Below, in pieces: positions 51,973-62,100 of a stretch of DNA of 64,000 nucleotides. This stretch comes from Bacteroidota bacterium (lineage in GTDB: Bacteria; Bacteroidota; Bacteroidia; Cytophagales; Cytophagaceae), in contig JAEWYS010000006.1 of NCBI GenBank assembly GCA_023458555.1, positions 1 through 64,000 of the forward strand. The letters are read 5' to 3'. The notes under the pieces are model-generated. The model saw only the letters and a program-made list of their open reading frames with translations, was not told the origin of the DNA and made no database searches. A program made the translations under genes and the position numbers. The stretch's first letter is position 1; the number at the start of each line of letters is the position of its first letter.

Positions 51973-52383
51973 CTATTTCCCTAACTGATCAAAGATATAC
52001 TGTGATATCTTTTTTCCATGGGACATGGAAAGCGTATACAGCTCATCCTTCGTGCGCTCGGTCAATGTATAAAATCGGGTCAGGTCTCCTGCCCGCAACA
52101 CATTGATCAACTCATCCAGCTCCTTCTCATCATACCGGTTGCGGTACAGTTCAGCCACTCCTTTGATGTATGTAGAATGATCTATACCCGATTTAATCGA
52201 AGCCCATTTGGACTGTGGTATTTTCGGATTATCTTTCTGAAACTTGTTCAGATAGACCGTCACCATCTCCTGTACCACAGACTCCATTTGCGACAGACGA
52301 ATGATTTCACCCGCCCTGTCTACAGATTGAGCATACAGGCTCACTGAAAATACTATGTAAATAAAAAGTATACTAAATCTCAT
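51973..52383 (-). CDS. Secreted DUF2059-like protein
   Basis: 136 residues with a signal peptide (SILFIYIVFSVSLYAQ). The rest is helical, with YRNRYDEKELDELINVLRAGDLTRFYTL near the middle, the pattern of DUF2059, a periplasmic family of unknown role. Spacing to upstream genes is about 70 bases. Confidence 0.65.
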   Translation of the reverse strand: MRFSILFIYIVFSVSLYAQSVDRAGEIIRLSQMESVVQEMVTVYLNKFQKDNPKIPQSKWASIKSGIDHSTYIKGVAELYRNRYDEKELDELINVLRAGDLTRFYTLTERTKDELYTLSMSHGKKISQYIFDQLGK

Positions 52384-52453
52384 TCTATAATTTTTTCTAA
52401 TATATAATGACTAGTCAATCAACCCGGGAAATCGTGCCTTAAACAAATTACTA

Positions 52454-52939
52454 TTAGCTATTTAAATAAGGCTCTAAACTAAGTGATCCTAAAGTAATCA
52501 TATCTAATGTTTTATTGTCTTTCGAAAATTGAATATGTAATGAACAATTATTATAATAGTATTTATACCAAACAGGGATATACAGTATTGACTGTTCACC
52601 ACCACCAGATTTATTAGGCTTTCCTAATGTTTTTACTACATCTTCTGGTTCCATACCCCATTGTAATTCTTCAGGCATTTTGCCATTATAGGCGATGAAC
52701 TTATCCTTGTAGTCATCCGTATTAAGGATAATTTCACTAGATAATAAAAAAACAGAAGTTACCAACTCAAGAGGAGAGAAATTAAACAGAATTCCTTTGG
52801 AAGGTAATTTCACATATAACGTATCAAATTCATTGAATAATTCAATATTATCTAACCCATTAACAGCCTCGTCCTCAATAAGAATATCATAATGATTATC
52901 AATAAATTTCGCCCAATAGAATCCCAAATTTTTCATCAT
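52454..52939 (-). CDS. Probable immunity-type protein
   Basis: 161 residues, acidic, soluble. Contains MEPEDVVKTLGKPNKSGG, a motif shape seen in some immunity and SmpA-like proteins. The position downstream of an RHS toxin and its paralogous immunity candidates supports an immunity role, perhaps for a lost toxin. No firm family. Confidence 0.5.
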   Translation of the reverse strand: MMKNLGFYWAKFIDNHYDILIEDEAVNGLDNIELFNEFDTLYVKLPSKGILFNFSPLELVTSVFLLSSEIILNTDDYKDKFIAYNGKMPEELQWGMEPEDVVKTLGKPNKSGGGEQSILYIPVWYKYYYNNCSLHIQFSKDNKTLDMITLGSLSLEPYLNS

Positions 52940-53062
52940 TATTTATATCTTCCTTGTTTAACATTTTCACTATCATAATCATATCCAACTTTCAGAAAGA
53001 TATTTCTGTTTCCCAAATAATTAACTTTCAAGTCATAACATTATCTCGTAAATTACCATCAA

Positions 53063-53449
53063 TTAAATGCCCTCAATTAGATCCTCCCCACTGGGTAAAT
53101 CATTATAAAATCTTTGATTTGAAAATTTTTCAACCCACAAACCCGTATAATATCCTCCCAATTCACCAGAAAATTTCTCCCCCAGCCTATATTCTACACC
53201 ATTGATTTTAAAAATTATATCAAAATCCTCATCATCAACAGATAATAATGCATAAAACAAGGAAATATCAACTGAATCGGCAATTACATTTTTAGCAAAT
53301 TCCTGTATATCGCCATTTTGAATGGATTTATTCCATCTTTGGGCAATTGGAGAGTTTGACACTAAGTTATTATCACATTCTTCTATAGCCCTGTCTCTTA
53401 CATTCTTGATAAAAAGCTCAGCAAATTTTTCTAATAAATTATCATTCAT
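53063..53449 (-). CDS. Immunity-type protein, paralogue B
   Basis: 128 residues opening MNDNLLEKFAELFIKNVRD, closely like the next gene in the first 20 residues and then diverging. A conserved N-terminus with a changed body is common in immunity gene arrays beside polymorphic toxins. Acidic overall. Confidence 0.55.
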   Translation of the reverse strand: MNDNLLEKFAELFIKNVRDRAIEECDNNLVSNSPIAQRWNKSIQNGDIQEFAKNVIADSVDISLFYALLSVDDEDFDIIFKINGVEYRLGEKFSGELGGYYTGLWVEKFSNQRFYNDLPSGEDLIEGI

Positions 53450-53550
53450 ATTATAAAACTATTGATACTATTTGTATTCCTTTCCAATAGTTAAATTGGG
53501 ATTGATATAACCAGAGTCAAAATGATTGTTTATACAGCGAATTACCATCC

Positions 53551-53928
53551 TTACTCATTATATGGATATTCGCTATAATTAGCGATCCAACCATCTTCTG
53601 AATATAACTCTCCAGCAAGCCCGTCACTTATATCTCCAATACCTTCTATGCCATTATTCTCAGCCTCTTCTTTATCAACTATGGCAACCAAACTGGAAAC
53701 CTCAAACATATATAATGTTTTATGAAGTACCCTATCAATTATATTTTTAACAACATAATCGATTTTTTCTTTTTGCTCCTGATCAAAAGAAGATAATATT
53801 TTAAACAAATTTTGTGCTGACTCTGAATTCAAATTTCCAGTTTGAATCATTTCATATTGTTCAATAGAAACATCTCTAACATTCTTTATAAACTCTTTTC
53901 CAAAATCTTCTAATAAATTATCATTCAT
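53551..53928 (-). CDS. Immunity-type protein, paralogue A
   Basis: 125 residues opening MNDNLLEDFGKEFIKNVRD, 16 bases after the orphan RHS toxin stop. Strongly acidic, ending YSEYPYNE. Its position directly behind the toxin makes it the likely cognate immunity protein. Confidence 0.65.
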   Translation of the reverse strand: MNDNLLEDFGKEFIKNVRDVSIEQYEMIQTGNLNSESAQNLFKILSSFDQEQKEKIDYVVKNIIDRVLHKTLYMFEVSSLVAIVDKEEAENNGIEGIGDISDGLAGELYSEDGWIANYSEYPYNE

Positions 53929-53944
53929 ACTTTTTAAGATTTAA

Positions 53945-56611
53945 TTATTTTTTCCATGGAATGTGAGAGGGTGCATCTACCACTTGTTCTTTTAAATTCT
54001 TCAACGATTCTTTCACTAATTGATCCGCTAGATCTTTAGAAGCGCCCCCTGCAATTAAAGCTTCTTTGGCAATACGGGTATGCTCCGCTAATGTATTTGG
54101 TTTTCCACTTTTTGCTAATTCTGAGAATAGTTGTCGCTGTTTTCTTGTCATTGCATCATGATCAAGTTTATGCTCTTTCATAAAGTCTTGACTAATTGAG
54201 AATCCTTTTTTGGAATCGTAAGTTGCATGATTCTTAAATCCAGCTTTCGCATGAACGTGATGCCCACCTACTTTCGAATATTCTCCTGTTCCTCCACAAT
54301 TATGCACCAAAAACTGTACATTTCCAACTGTATAGGTATGATTATTAGCCACCGAGAAGTTGTACACCGCTGTACGCTCCAGACGCATTTCTACCTGCTC
54401 GATCGCAGCTTCCTCACCGCTGGCCAGTGTCAGTGACATGCCAGCCTTCAGGGCATCTGCCCGGCGCCATTCTCCTTTTACAAAGAACGGGTGCTCCGTC
54501 GTGGTCTCTATGAAGGTCCCATAGGCATGGATCGTAATGATCGTATCACGGTACTTCTGATAGGTGCTTTCTACTCGCTCATACGACAGCTTGCCCGAAA
54601 GCTCGTTGAAGGACAGCACGCTGTCTCCTGCTACGATATCCTCTATATTCTTCAGACCTTCTGTGGTCTGAATCTTTGTAAGCGCTGTAAAGCAGGACGC
54701 ACACTTAATATTCGGACTCTTGCCATCCGTCTTGCTGGCTATTTTTTTTGCATCTCCCGCGTCCAGCTTGAGCTTCTGGAAGGCTTTGACCTTCCCAAAC
54801 ACCTTGGTCATCGCCGAACCGGTCACGGCTCCGGCTATCGCCGAGCCGATCTCCTCTCCCAGACGCTTTATGTCATCGTCAGTGGCTTTACCCTCCATGA
54901 CTCGGGTAATCAAATCTTTGTAGTCGTCAAACATGGCGCCTATAAAGCCTACCGGATCTTTGGCGATCTCGGTAAAGGCATTGATCATCTCGTTGCGGAA
55001 ATTGGCATCGGAGACGATATCCCAGGCCATACCAGCCATACCCATCGGGGAGCCGTCGGCAAGACCATCAACAAGACCCGCTACAAACGGCGGAAGGCTC
55101 ACTCCTACCTTGGCCAGCGCGGTGGAAGGCTTCGGCCAGTCGCCTTCCGTATCGACAAAGCGCACCGGGTTGCCCAGCGCGTGGCTGTACGGTGAGTAGG
55201 CGGCCAGGGTAATCGCCAGCGGATCGACCGAACTATACCGTCCCGTGCGGGAATCGTACTGGCGGAACTCGGTACCGTATTCATTGCCATCTCCCTTCTC
55301 CATATCATCGTCACGCTCCCAGCCGTTGAAGCCGAAACGATATTTTTCAGGGCTATGCCATGAACGGGCGATCATACCATATGGATAGTAGTCAAAGGCA
55401 TTGCGGATATCCGCTGCCCCGCTCACCGGAAGGTCGCTGACCGTAGCGCGTACACTGCTCAGGTGATCGGTCAGCTCATATTCCCGATTGCCAAGCGTTC
55501 CGGCTACAGCCGATCGCAGTGTACCAAGACGGGTAGCTCCATACAGATACTGCTCTTTCAAACGGGCTTCTCCGCCGTTTTCCTGAACATAGGTCGCCAG
55601 AATATTGCCGGCCGCGTCATTAATGTATAGGGTGGCTTTTACTGTACCGTTCTTATAGCGGGCTATCTGTGCCACGCGGTATTTCATTGATGCGTCGTAG
55701 ACAAACTCTATATCCGGTTTGCTGCTCGTACTCCGGCGTTTGATGTACCGGAGCTTATTGTTTGCATCCCATTCCAGACGCTCGGAGCCTTCCTGGTCAT
55801 CATACACCAGATTTCCGGTTTCATCATAGAGGTAATTGTCGATGTCCTGATTTTCTATGTCATCAGGATTATCCGAATTCAGTACCACGTCCCTGACATA
55901 CCTCAGACGGTTGCTGTTGGCAAGATAACCCTTGGCTTTGCGGGCATATACATACTCCAGACTGTCAAAACGGACACCGTCTTTGTCATACCGGACAACG
56001 GATGTAAGATTGGTATTGGCATCGTAACGGTAGGATGTGCTGAAATTGTTGCCAGACGCTCCCTCCAGATCACTTCGTACAAGGCGGTTCATCTGGTCAT
56101 ACTCGAAGAAACGGGTCTGAACATCATCAGAAAGCCGCTTGTTCCGATAGGCTGTAGATGCTATATTATTGTTGTACAGACTTGATGAAACAGGAGTCGT
56201 CAGTGGTACAAGCGTGGAGCCGGGGGTTCCGATAGGCTTATAGTCTTTGTAGGTACTATTGTTGTAGTAACCCAGCGCATAGCTGAAAGAATTACCCAGA
56301 ACTGCCTTTTCCCAACCATGAATCGTATAGGCATAATTCTGAACTTCTACATTACGTTCGCCATATTCGGTACGAGCCACTCCCTCATGCGCGTAATACT
56401 GATAGGAGGCATCACGTGTCCATACAATCCCGTCCGCACTGGTCTTCACCGTTACCATACGGTTGTCATCATCATACCGATAGTGATGAATCAGCTGATC
56501 CGGTTGCCCTTTCTGATAGTATACATAGTTCAGATTTCCGCTTATCAGGTCGTATTCGTAGTCTATTTGCTTAACATAGCGGTTTCCGGCAATTCGCACA
56601 TCCTGCACCAC
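53945..56611 (-). pseudogene. Orphan RHS tip: YD repeats, HINT domain and nuclease-type toxin
   Basis: 888 residues from a GTG. About 400 residues of YD repeats lead to the core end (EYGTEFRQYDSRTGRYSSVDPL), a linker, a HINT autoprotease domain from Cys640 (SCFTALTKIQT) to VHNC near 773, and a 115-residue toxin with GGHHVHAKAGF and an IPWKK ending. The histidine cluster fits an HNH/EndoVII-like nuclease. Similarity to RHS continues for eight codons upstream (DVYNAVVQD) and then meets an in-frame TAA, so the 5' part of an RHS gene is missing. Silent toxin cassette or remnant. Confidence 0.75.
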
Positions 56612-57064
56612 CGCATTATAAACATCTTACGCCCTTGTTTTTTTTTCAATCAGTCAACTTTCAACATAAGCAGAAAAACAAAAACATATAATCAGGATAG
56701 AAAAAGCAGAAAAAAGCACTAATTATCAAAAACTTATCTACCATTTTAAGTGGTAATAAATGGTCATAAAGGGGTAGATAGAGCTGTTTTTTGCACATTA
56801 AAGGGGGTTTTAAAGCCATTTAAATGCACATTTTACCACAGATTGTTTGCAATTCAGAAAAAAGAGTTAATTTTGTATCGATACGAAAAAGCATCCATAG
56901 TTAATCCACAAATTTTAAACATATGAGAAATGTATTAAAATATCGATTAATGGAATTTTTTAACTTTAAAGTTTGTTTCAAACAAAAATCAAGGCTATAA
57001 GTATTTATAAGATATAAAAAATCAAGGGGCCTCCTCCTTGAGGTGCCCCTTGATCGGTCAAACT
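56612..57064. other. Intergenic region upstream of the orphan RHS tip
   Basis: About 450 bases, AT-rich, without a supported gene apart from the tail of the small-gene terminator at 57021-57054. It contains a GTGGTA/TGGTCA-type short repeat set and two TGCACATT repeats about 50 bases apart (around 56794 and 56825). No promoter is clear. Confidence 0.4.
57021..57054 (-). terminator. Terminator of the 45-residue gene
   Basis: Stem ATCAAGGGGC (57021-57030) / GCCCCTTGAT (57045-57054) with an inner CCTC/GAGG pair. On the minus strand it is followed by TTTTTTATATC. It starts ten bases past the stop codon of the small gene. Confidence 0.85.
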
Positions 57065-57202
57065 TTAATTTTTATCATTCTTCACCTTTATTGGAAAAGC
57101 CTTCCCAGGAGGTGCTTGAATGATCCTTCCGGTTTTTGGATGCCGGAAAGATTTTCGGAAAATTAAAGTATAACCTGATTTGTCATTGTTTTGTTTTGAC
57201 AT
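57065..57202 (-). CDS. 45-residue basic protein
   Basis: Short open frame starting at ATG 57202: MSKQNNDKSGYTLIFRKSF then RHPKTGRIIQAPPGKAFP and a basic ending. Resembles the tiny Bacteroidota proteins ending in KAFPI-type motifs. A strong terminator right after its stop and a hairpin upstream support it as a real gene. Function unknown. Confidence 0.6.
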   Translation of the reverse strand: MSKQNNDKSGYTLIFRKSFRHPKTGRIIQAPPGKAFPIKVKNDKN

Positions 57203-57218
57203 TTCAGGATGAATTAAG

Positions 57219-57247
57219 CCCTAATTGTTCGAGAATTAGGGTTTTCT
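57219..57247 (+). terminator. Hairpin with T-run (+ strand) ahead of the small gene
   Basis: Stem CCCTAATT (57219-57226) / AATTAGGG (57234-57241), loop GTTCGAG, then TTTTCTTTT. It reads as a + strand terminator although no + gene precedes it; on the minus strand it would sit in the 5' leader of the 45-residue gene. Confidence 0.6.
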
Positions 57248-57543
57248 TTTGCTGACCGAAGCAATATTTTAAATATGTGGAAGAACAGTTAAAACAATTC
57301 AGAAAAAATACAATTCCTTTCCCAAAAGTTCATTAGGTTTCGTGCGCAAATTTCATGCTATACTTTTTAGCAAAAACAGTTTTTCATAAAAGATCTGTGC
57401 CAGATATGACTATGTTGTATACAACCCCAGCATAACCATACTAAAACATAAAATTATACAATCAATCACTTGTCATCTTACTGCAAATTTGACAGTTAAA
57501 TACACGTCAGCTTGTCAAAAAGTCCCTGACATGTCAGTCAGCA

Positions 57544-57660
57544 ACAATACCCGTACGCTTACGCTTTCTCTATTCCATACTGTTTAACAGCCTCTCTTTG
57601 ATTATTTTTACCGCCTTTTTGACATAGTCTTTCAACTTCGAAGAGACGGTTAAAGCAACA
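57544..57660 (-). pseudogene. Decayed copy of the small cysteine-rich protein
   Basis: On the minus strand the frame reads REAVKQYGIEKA, stop, AYGYC, matching the KKEAVEQYGMKKACGYCY ending of the gene at 41139. Upstream a VKIIKE stretch in another frame matches VIRVSKKE, so there is a frameshift as well as a stop. Its start and signal peptide are not recoverable. Confidence 0.7.
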
Positions 57661-57741
57661 ATTATTTGATAGTGAAAACATTATATTAAAAAGATCGTAT
57701 TAGCAGGTGATATATTAGTCATTAAAACAATTTTAAAAACC

Positions 57742-58065
57742 ATGCGTAAAACTCATCGTCTCTTTGTAGGCCTCTTATCAAAGTTGGTTCTCCTAACAAT
57801 TATCTGTTCACAGATTTCCATAATGCCAAAATCTGGTGTATTTCTTATAGCAGCCATTATTTATTTACTTCTACACGCCATATGGTACAGAGAGATTCTT
57901 AGGATTGATCCGGGAACCAATAAGCAAAAGCTTGGCTCTATCTCAGTAGATTTTCAACATCATAGCGTGATACCACTTCTGTCCGCAACTCCAGCGATAT
58001 GCTATATCGCCATTTATCTCGCCCTTGACATTAAAGAACTTGTACTATTGATCACTAATGCGTAA
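57742..58065 (+). CDS. Small membrane protein
   Basis: 107 residues with about three TM helices (residues 8-27, 32-50 and 80-105) and a basic cytoplasmic loop. Followed by a clear terminator, which supports expression. The only + strand gene in this toxin region. Unrecognised. Confidence 0.55.
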   Translation: MRKTHRLFVGLLSKLVLLTIICSQISIMPKSGVFLIAAIIYLLLHAIWYREILRIDPGTNKQKLGSISVDFQHHSVIPLLSATPAICYIAIYLALDIKELVLLITNA

Positions 58066-58070
58066 AGACA

Positions 58071-58095
58071 AAAGCCGGACTACATCCGGCTTTTT
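58071..58095 (+). terminator. Terminator of the small membrane protein gene
   Basis: Stem AAAGCCGGA (58071-58079) / TCCGGCTTT (58085-58093) followed by TT and CTTTT. Five bases after the stop codon. Confidence 0.9.
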
Positions 58096-58105
58096 CTTTT
58101 ATTTC

Positions 58106-58336
58106 TCAATGCTGTTTCTTATAACAATACCCGCAGGCCTTTGCTATCCCGTACTTCTTCGCCGCTTCTTTACGGCTTACTTTTACCACCTCTTTGGTAC
58201 AATTTTGCAAGCCCTCGCAGTAATCCTTATGATACGCGTACGAGGTCTCTCCCTTACAGATCAATACCGTTTCCTTTTTGGCTGTGGACGAACTAAAAAC
58301 AATCGCCAAAGCCGACAATAGCAATATTCTTTTCAT
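58106..58336 (-). CDS. Small secreted cysteine-rich protein, copy 2
   Basis: 76 residues with a signal-type N-terminus (ILLLSALAIVFSSSTAK), then TSYAYHKDYCEGLQNC, EVVKVSRKEAAKKYG and ACGYCY. Over 70 percent of positions agree with copy 1 at 41139 in the mature part. It has its own promoter with a consensus -7 element. Function unknown. Confidence 0.7.
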   Translation of the reverse strand: MKRILLLSALAIVFSSSTAKKETVLICKGETSYAYHKDYCEGLQNCTKEVVKVSRKEAAKKYGIAKACGYCYKKQH

Positions 58337-58356
58337 AGCGGTTTAAAAATTTATGC

Positions 58357-58386
58357 CAAAGATAAGCATAAACAAAAGAAAGACAA
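58357..58386 (-). promoter_or_regulatory. Bacteroidota-type promoter for small cysteine-rich protein
   Basis: On the minus strand TTG (58386-58384) and TATCTTTG (58364-58357) are separated by 19 bases, a direct match to the Bacteroidetes sigma consensus TTG-N19-TAnnTTTG. The -7 element is about 20 bases from the start codon at 58336. Confidence 0.75.
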
Positions 58387-58478
58387 CCCTTTCAGGTCGT
58401 CTTTCTGATTTCTTGGATTATAAATCCTCCGATACGCATTCCAGAATTATAAATCCGGAATAGCGAGATAGCGGGGAG

Positions 58479-59183
58479 CTATACAACTAACTTTGGGATA
58501 ATCGATCTGATTGCATCAACATCAGATCTGGCTCCCGGCTCTATATCAGAGATATACTCTAAATACATTTCTGCTAACTCAGAAAGATTTTTCCTTTCTA
58601 CTACTTTACCAACTAATAAGGAAGACATGAGTTGAAAAACCTTATTAGGACTATAAACCAGCCATTCAAATTCCTGCTTTCCCAAATCAACAGTCGGTGC
58701 CTCATTTAAAAGCTTATCCGCTTTTTCTAATGTTCCTAATCGATCAATAAGCTTGGGAACGGGCTTTTTAAACAACTCTGTAAATATACCATTCGCCGCT
58801 TTCTCAAGATTGACACCATTCATTAAATCATCACTATGAGGAGTATCATATAAACCACTTTCTTGGAAAAAATCATCAACATTAGCCGGGTTTATATATG
58901 TTCTAATATCAACTAAGAACATATATGAACTTAATATTTTATCAGTATCATAAGTATTTAAAAGTAACGTTGTTTCATCAAAATAAACTTTATAAAAAAC
59001 ATTAACCCGACCATATCTCAAAAAGATTAAACTCCATTCATACTTAACTCTACCCTCCCTCTTTTCAAGCATTACCAAGTGCTCAGTTCCTGTTAACTGC
59101 TTTTTAACCAAAACATAACCCTCTCTTTCGATCAGAGGTATCAAATAGTTTAAAAAATCATCTTCTATTTTCTTTTTGCTCAT
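58479..59183 (-). CDS. Probable immunity protein for the large RHS toxin
   Basis: 234 residues, acidic/basic mixed, soluble. Its ATG overlaps the RHS stop by one base (TAATG), which fits translational coupling and the toxin-immunity order. No family is recognised. Confidence 0.65.
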   Translation of the reverse strand: MSKKKIEDDFLNYLIPLIEREGYVLVKKQLTGTEHLVMLEKREGRVKYEWSLIFLRYGRVNVFYKVYFDETTLLLNTYDTDKILSSYMFLVDIRTYINPANVDDFFQESGLYDTPHSDDLMNGVNLEKAANGIFTELFKKPVPKLIDRLGTLEKADKLLNEAPTVDLGKQEFEWLVYSPNKVFQLMSSLLVGKVVERKNLSELAEMYLEYISDIEPGARSDVDAIRSIIPKLVV

Positions 59184-62100
59184 TACTTAAGTTTATTTAT
59201 TAATTTTCGCAAACCTCCTTCTACTGTACTTTTTGACGCTGTACCCGTATATCTATTCACAGTTCTTCTATAAACACTGGCAAAAGTATTCGTTGTACTA
59301 ACAGCAGTTTTCTTATTTATATGAGCAGCATTATCTCCAACAAAATTAATTGCTTCGCCACCTGTATAAAAACGTCTTTGATTTTTAGTTAATCTAGCTG
59401 TGTTAGTCTTACTTTCTACAACTTCCAATACATTGCCTTTTTCATCAGTTACTACAAAGTCAAAAATAGTCCTTGCCCCATCCTGGAATTCTCCTGTAAC
59501 CTGTTCAGCAATTCGAACTTTTTGACCCTTATATTTTTCTTTTAGCTCTTTATGGGTTTCAACTTCCCCAATCTTGCCGATCTCATGACCACTCTTTGGA
59601 TTATAGCCTAAAGCAGCATACATGGAAGCTTCCATCCCGGAAGTCTCATAACCCCACTCCGCAAGCGCAGAAACTGCCATATCAACAGCCTGCTCGGCAA
59701 GGAAAATAGCTACCGCTCTTCCTGCCGGACTTTTCAACACGGCAGCGGCCTTTTTGATATATCTCGCGGAACCAAAGCCAGACAAGCCAGCCAACGCCCC
59801 TATACCCGCTTCCTTACCCACATCCGCGTAGTTGATCATCGAAATGGCCGTTTTCATATCATGGCCATCCGCCATGTGTGAACCCACCTGGATAACCATG
59901 TCCATCAACGCTCCAACTACCGCTCCCGCCGCCGCTGCACCACAAGTAGGACAATCCCCCTGAGGGTCGTTTCGTATGATGGGTTTATTATCGAATGCCA
60001 CATAAGGACTTAGCCATGGCATCTCGTTAGCTCGGGGATCAACACTTATCCATCTGGATGTATTCGGATCATATTGACGGAACTCTGTTACATACAATCC
60101 GGATTCTTCATCCAGTTCCATGCTGTTGTAAAGATAGCGGCTTAGCCCACTGTTCTCGCTTCTGGCGATCATCCCGAAAGGATAATAATCATATGCTGCC
60201 AGCATCTCCGTCAGCCCCAGTGCTGTAGGCTTATCCGAGAGTACCGTTCGTACATTACCCAGATGATCCGTCAGCTCATAGCTCCGTAACCCTAAGGTAC
60301 GCGTATTGTTTGCGCCACCGGCTGCAAGCATACCCACACGGCTGCTGCCATAGATATAATGCTCCTCCAGTTCGGCGGTTTGGCCGCTCTCCGATTTCTT
60401 GTATACCGACAGCACATTACCCTGTGCGTCACGAATATAATAGGTAATCGTCGCATTTGTACCTTTTGGCTTCACTATTTTTGCTACACGGTTGCCCGTA
60501 GCATCGTAGAGGAACTCCAGATCGGGTCTGGTACTGGCCTCCGTACGGATTACCTTGCTGATCTTGCCGTATACATTCCACTCGATACGGGCAATCTCTT
60601 CCTGCGCATCGTAGACCAGGTTGCCCAGATCATCGTAGCGGTAATTGTCCATGTCCTGGTCTTCCAGATCTTCGGTATGGTGGCCGCTCAGCCCTGGGCT
60701 GTCATCCACCCAGCGAAGCTTGTTGGTATTGCGCAGATAGCCGCCTGCCCGGTTTTCGTAGTGGTAGACCAGCGAGTCAAAGGCATCACCTGCCTCATTA
60801 TAGCGGTACAGACGTTCTATATTACCATTGGCATCGTAGCGGTAACCGGTTCGGAACGCATCGGCATGAGCAAGACCGATGGAAGCTGAAGCCTTGATTC
60901 TGTTTAACTGATCGTATTCAAACTGCTGCGTCCAGGTTGTTGCAGACAGCTTCGGATTCAGGCTTGCCATCGTGGCAATATTGCCGTTGTACAGGTCTTT
61001 GCTTGCTGCAACCGGTGTAGCCAGGTTGTTATTGGTACCGATACTCTGGTAATCGCCGGAGAAATAGCCCAGCGCATAGCTGAAATACTGTCCGTTGAGC
61101 GCCTTCATCCAGCCCTGAAGCGTATAGGCATGATCCTGTATTTCCAGACTGTCGCCGATAATCGCACGTGCCAGAGGACCATGTGCATAGTAGGCATAGG
61201 CTGCATCCTGTGTCCACACAATGCCGTCACGGCTGGTCTGCACTCCGGTAATCCGGTTGTCGCCGTCATAGTTGTAGCGGTGGATAAACTGATCGGATGC
61301 TCCTTTTTGATAATAGATTCTGTTGATCTTGCCGCTTACCAGATCGTAGTCATAGTCGATACGCTTTTTCAGCTCACGCTGGCCATCCCTCACCTGCTGG
61401 ATCAGGGTCTTTACATTCCCATGCACATCGTAGCTGTAGTGCGTGGCACGGTCAAAGGCCGTACCTGCCTTGTCCTGATACGTCACGCTGGATACTCTCG
61501 GGCGCAGGTTTTCCTGCGCAAAGTACGGAGCGATATCCGTATATACCGCCTCGTCATAATACGATCGGGTAATCTCTCTGCGCACACCACTGTGCACAAA
61601 GCGCTGCGCGATGCTGTCGTATCTTACCTGACTCTCGTGCATCAGGATCGGAACAGCCTGTCGGGTCAGCAGCTCCCCTACTTCGATCGTACGGCCTATA
61701 TCGTCAAATAAGGTATAGCTGTAGGCCCGTATCGGGCCACTGCCGGGAACGGCGGTCCGCTCTTCGCTGCTCAGCCAGGACTGTATACCGTACTGCTTTG
61801 CATTCTGGTTCAGAGCAGGTCTTCCCAGCTCATCGTACCAGTACCGGGTGCCCATCAGCTCGGCGCGGTCACGCAGGGTCTGTACGGTACCATTGCCATT
61901 GACCAGGGTACCATGCTCTCCGTCGGCCAGCGCCAGCAAGGGCGTAGCGCTGCCCGTGCCGTCGGTTTCCGCCTGCCAGTGATAACCGCCGTCGACAGTC
62001 TTGAGGGTCAGTCCTCCCGTACCGGTCATATAGCCGGTCAGGCGATCGCTGAACTGTACGCGGCGCATCAGGCGGCTTGCCGGAATACCGCTGCCCTTGT

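Noticed and set aside
44180..52000. Attachment-site direct repeats around the integrase segment
   Set aside because: No repeat longer than chance was found between the two flanks by eye, and no tRNA gene is present to act as a target.
54491..55195. 234-codon + strand frame opposite the orphan RHS
   Set aside because: Wholly antisense to an assigned domain series (RHS core end, linker, HINT); its composition matches a mirrored coding strand.
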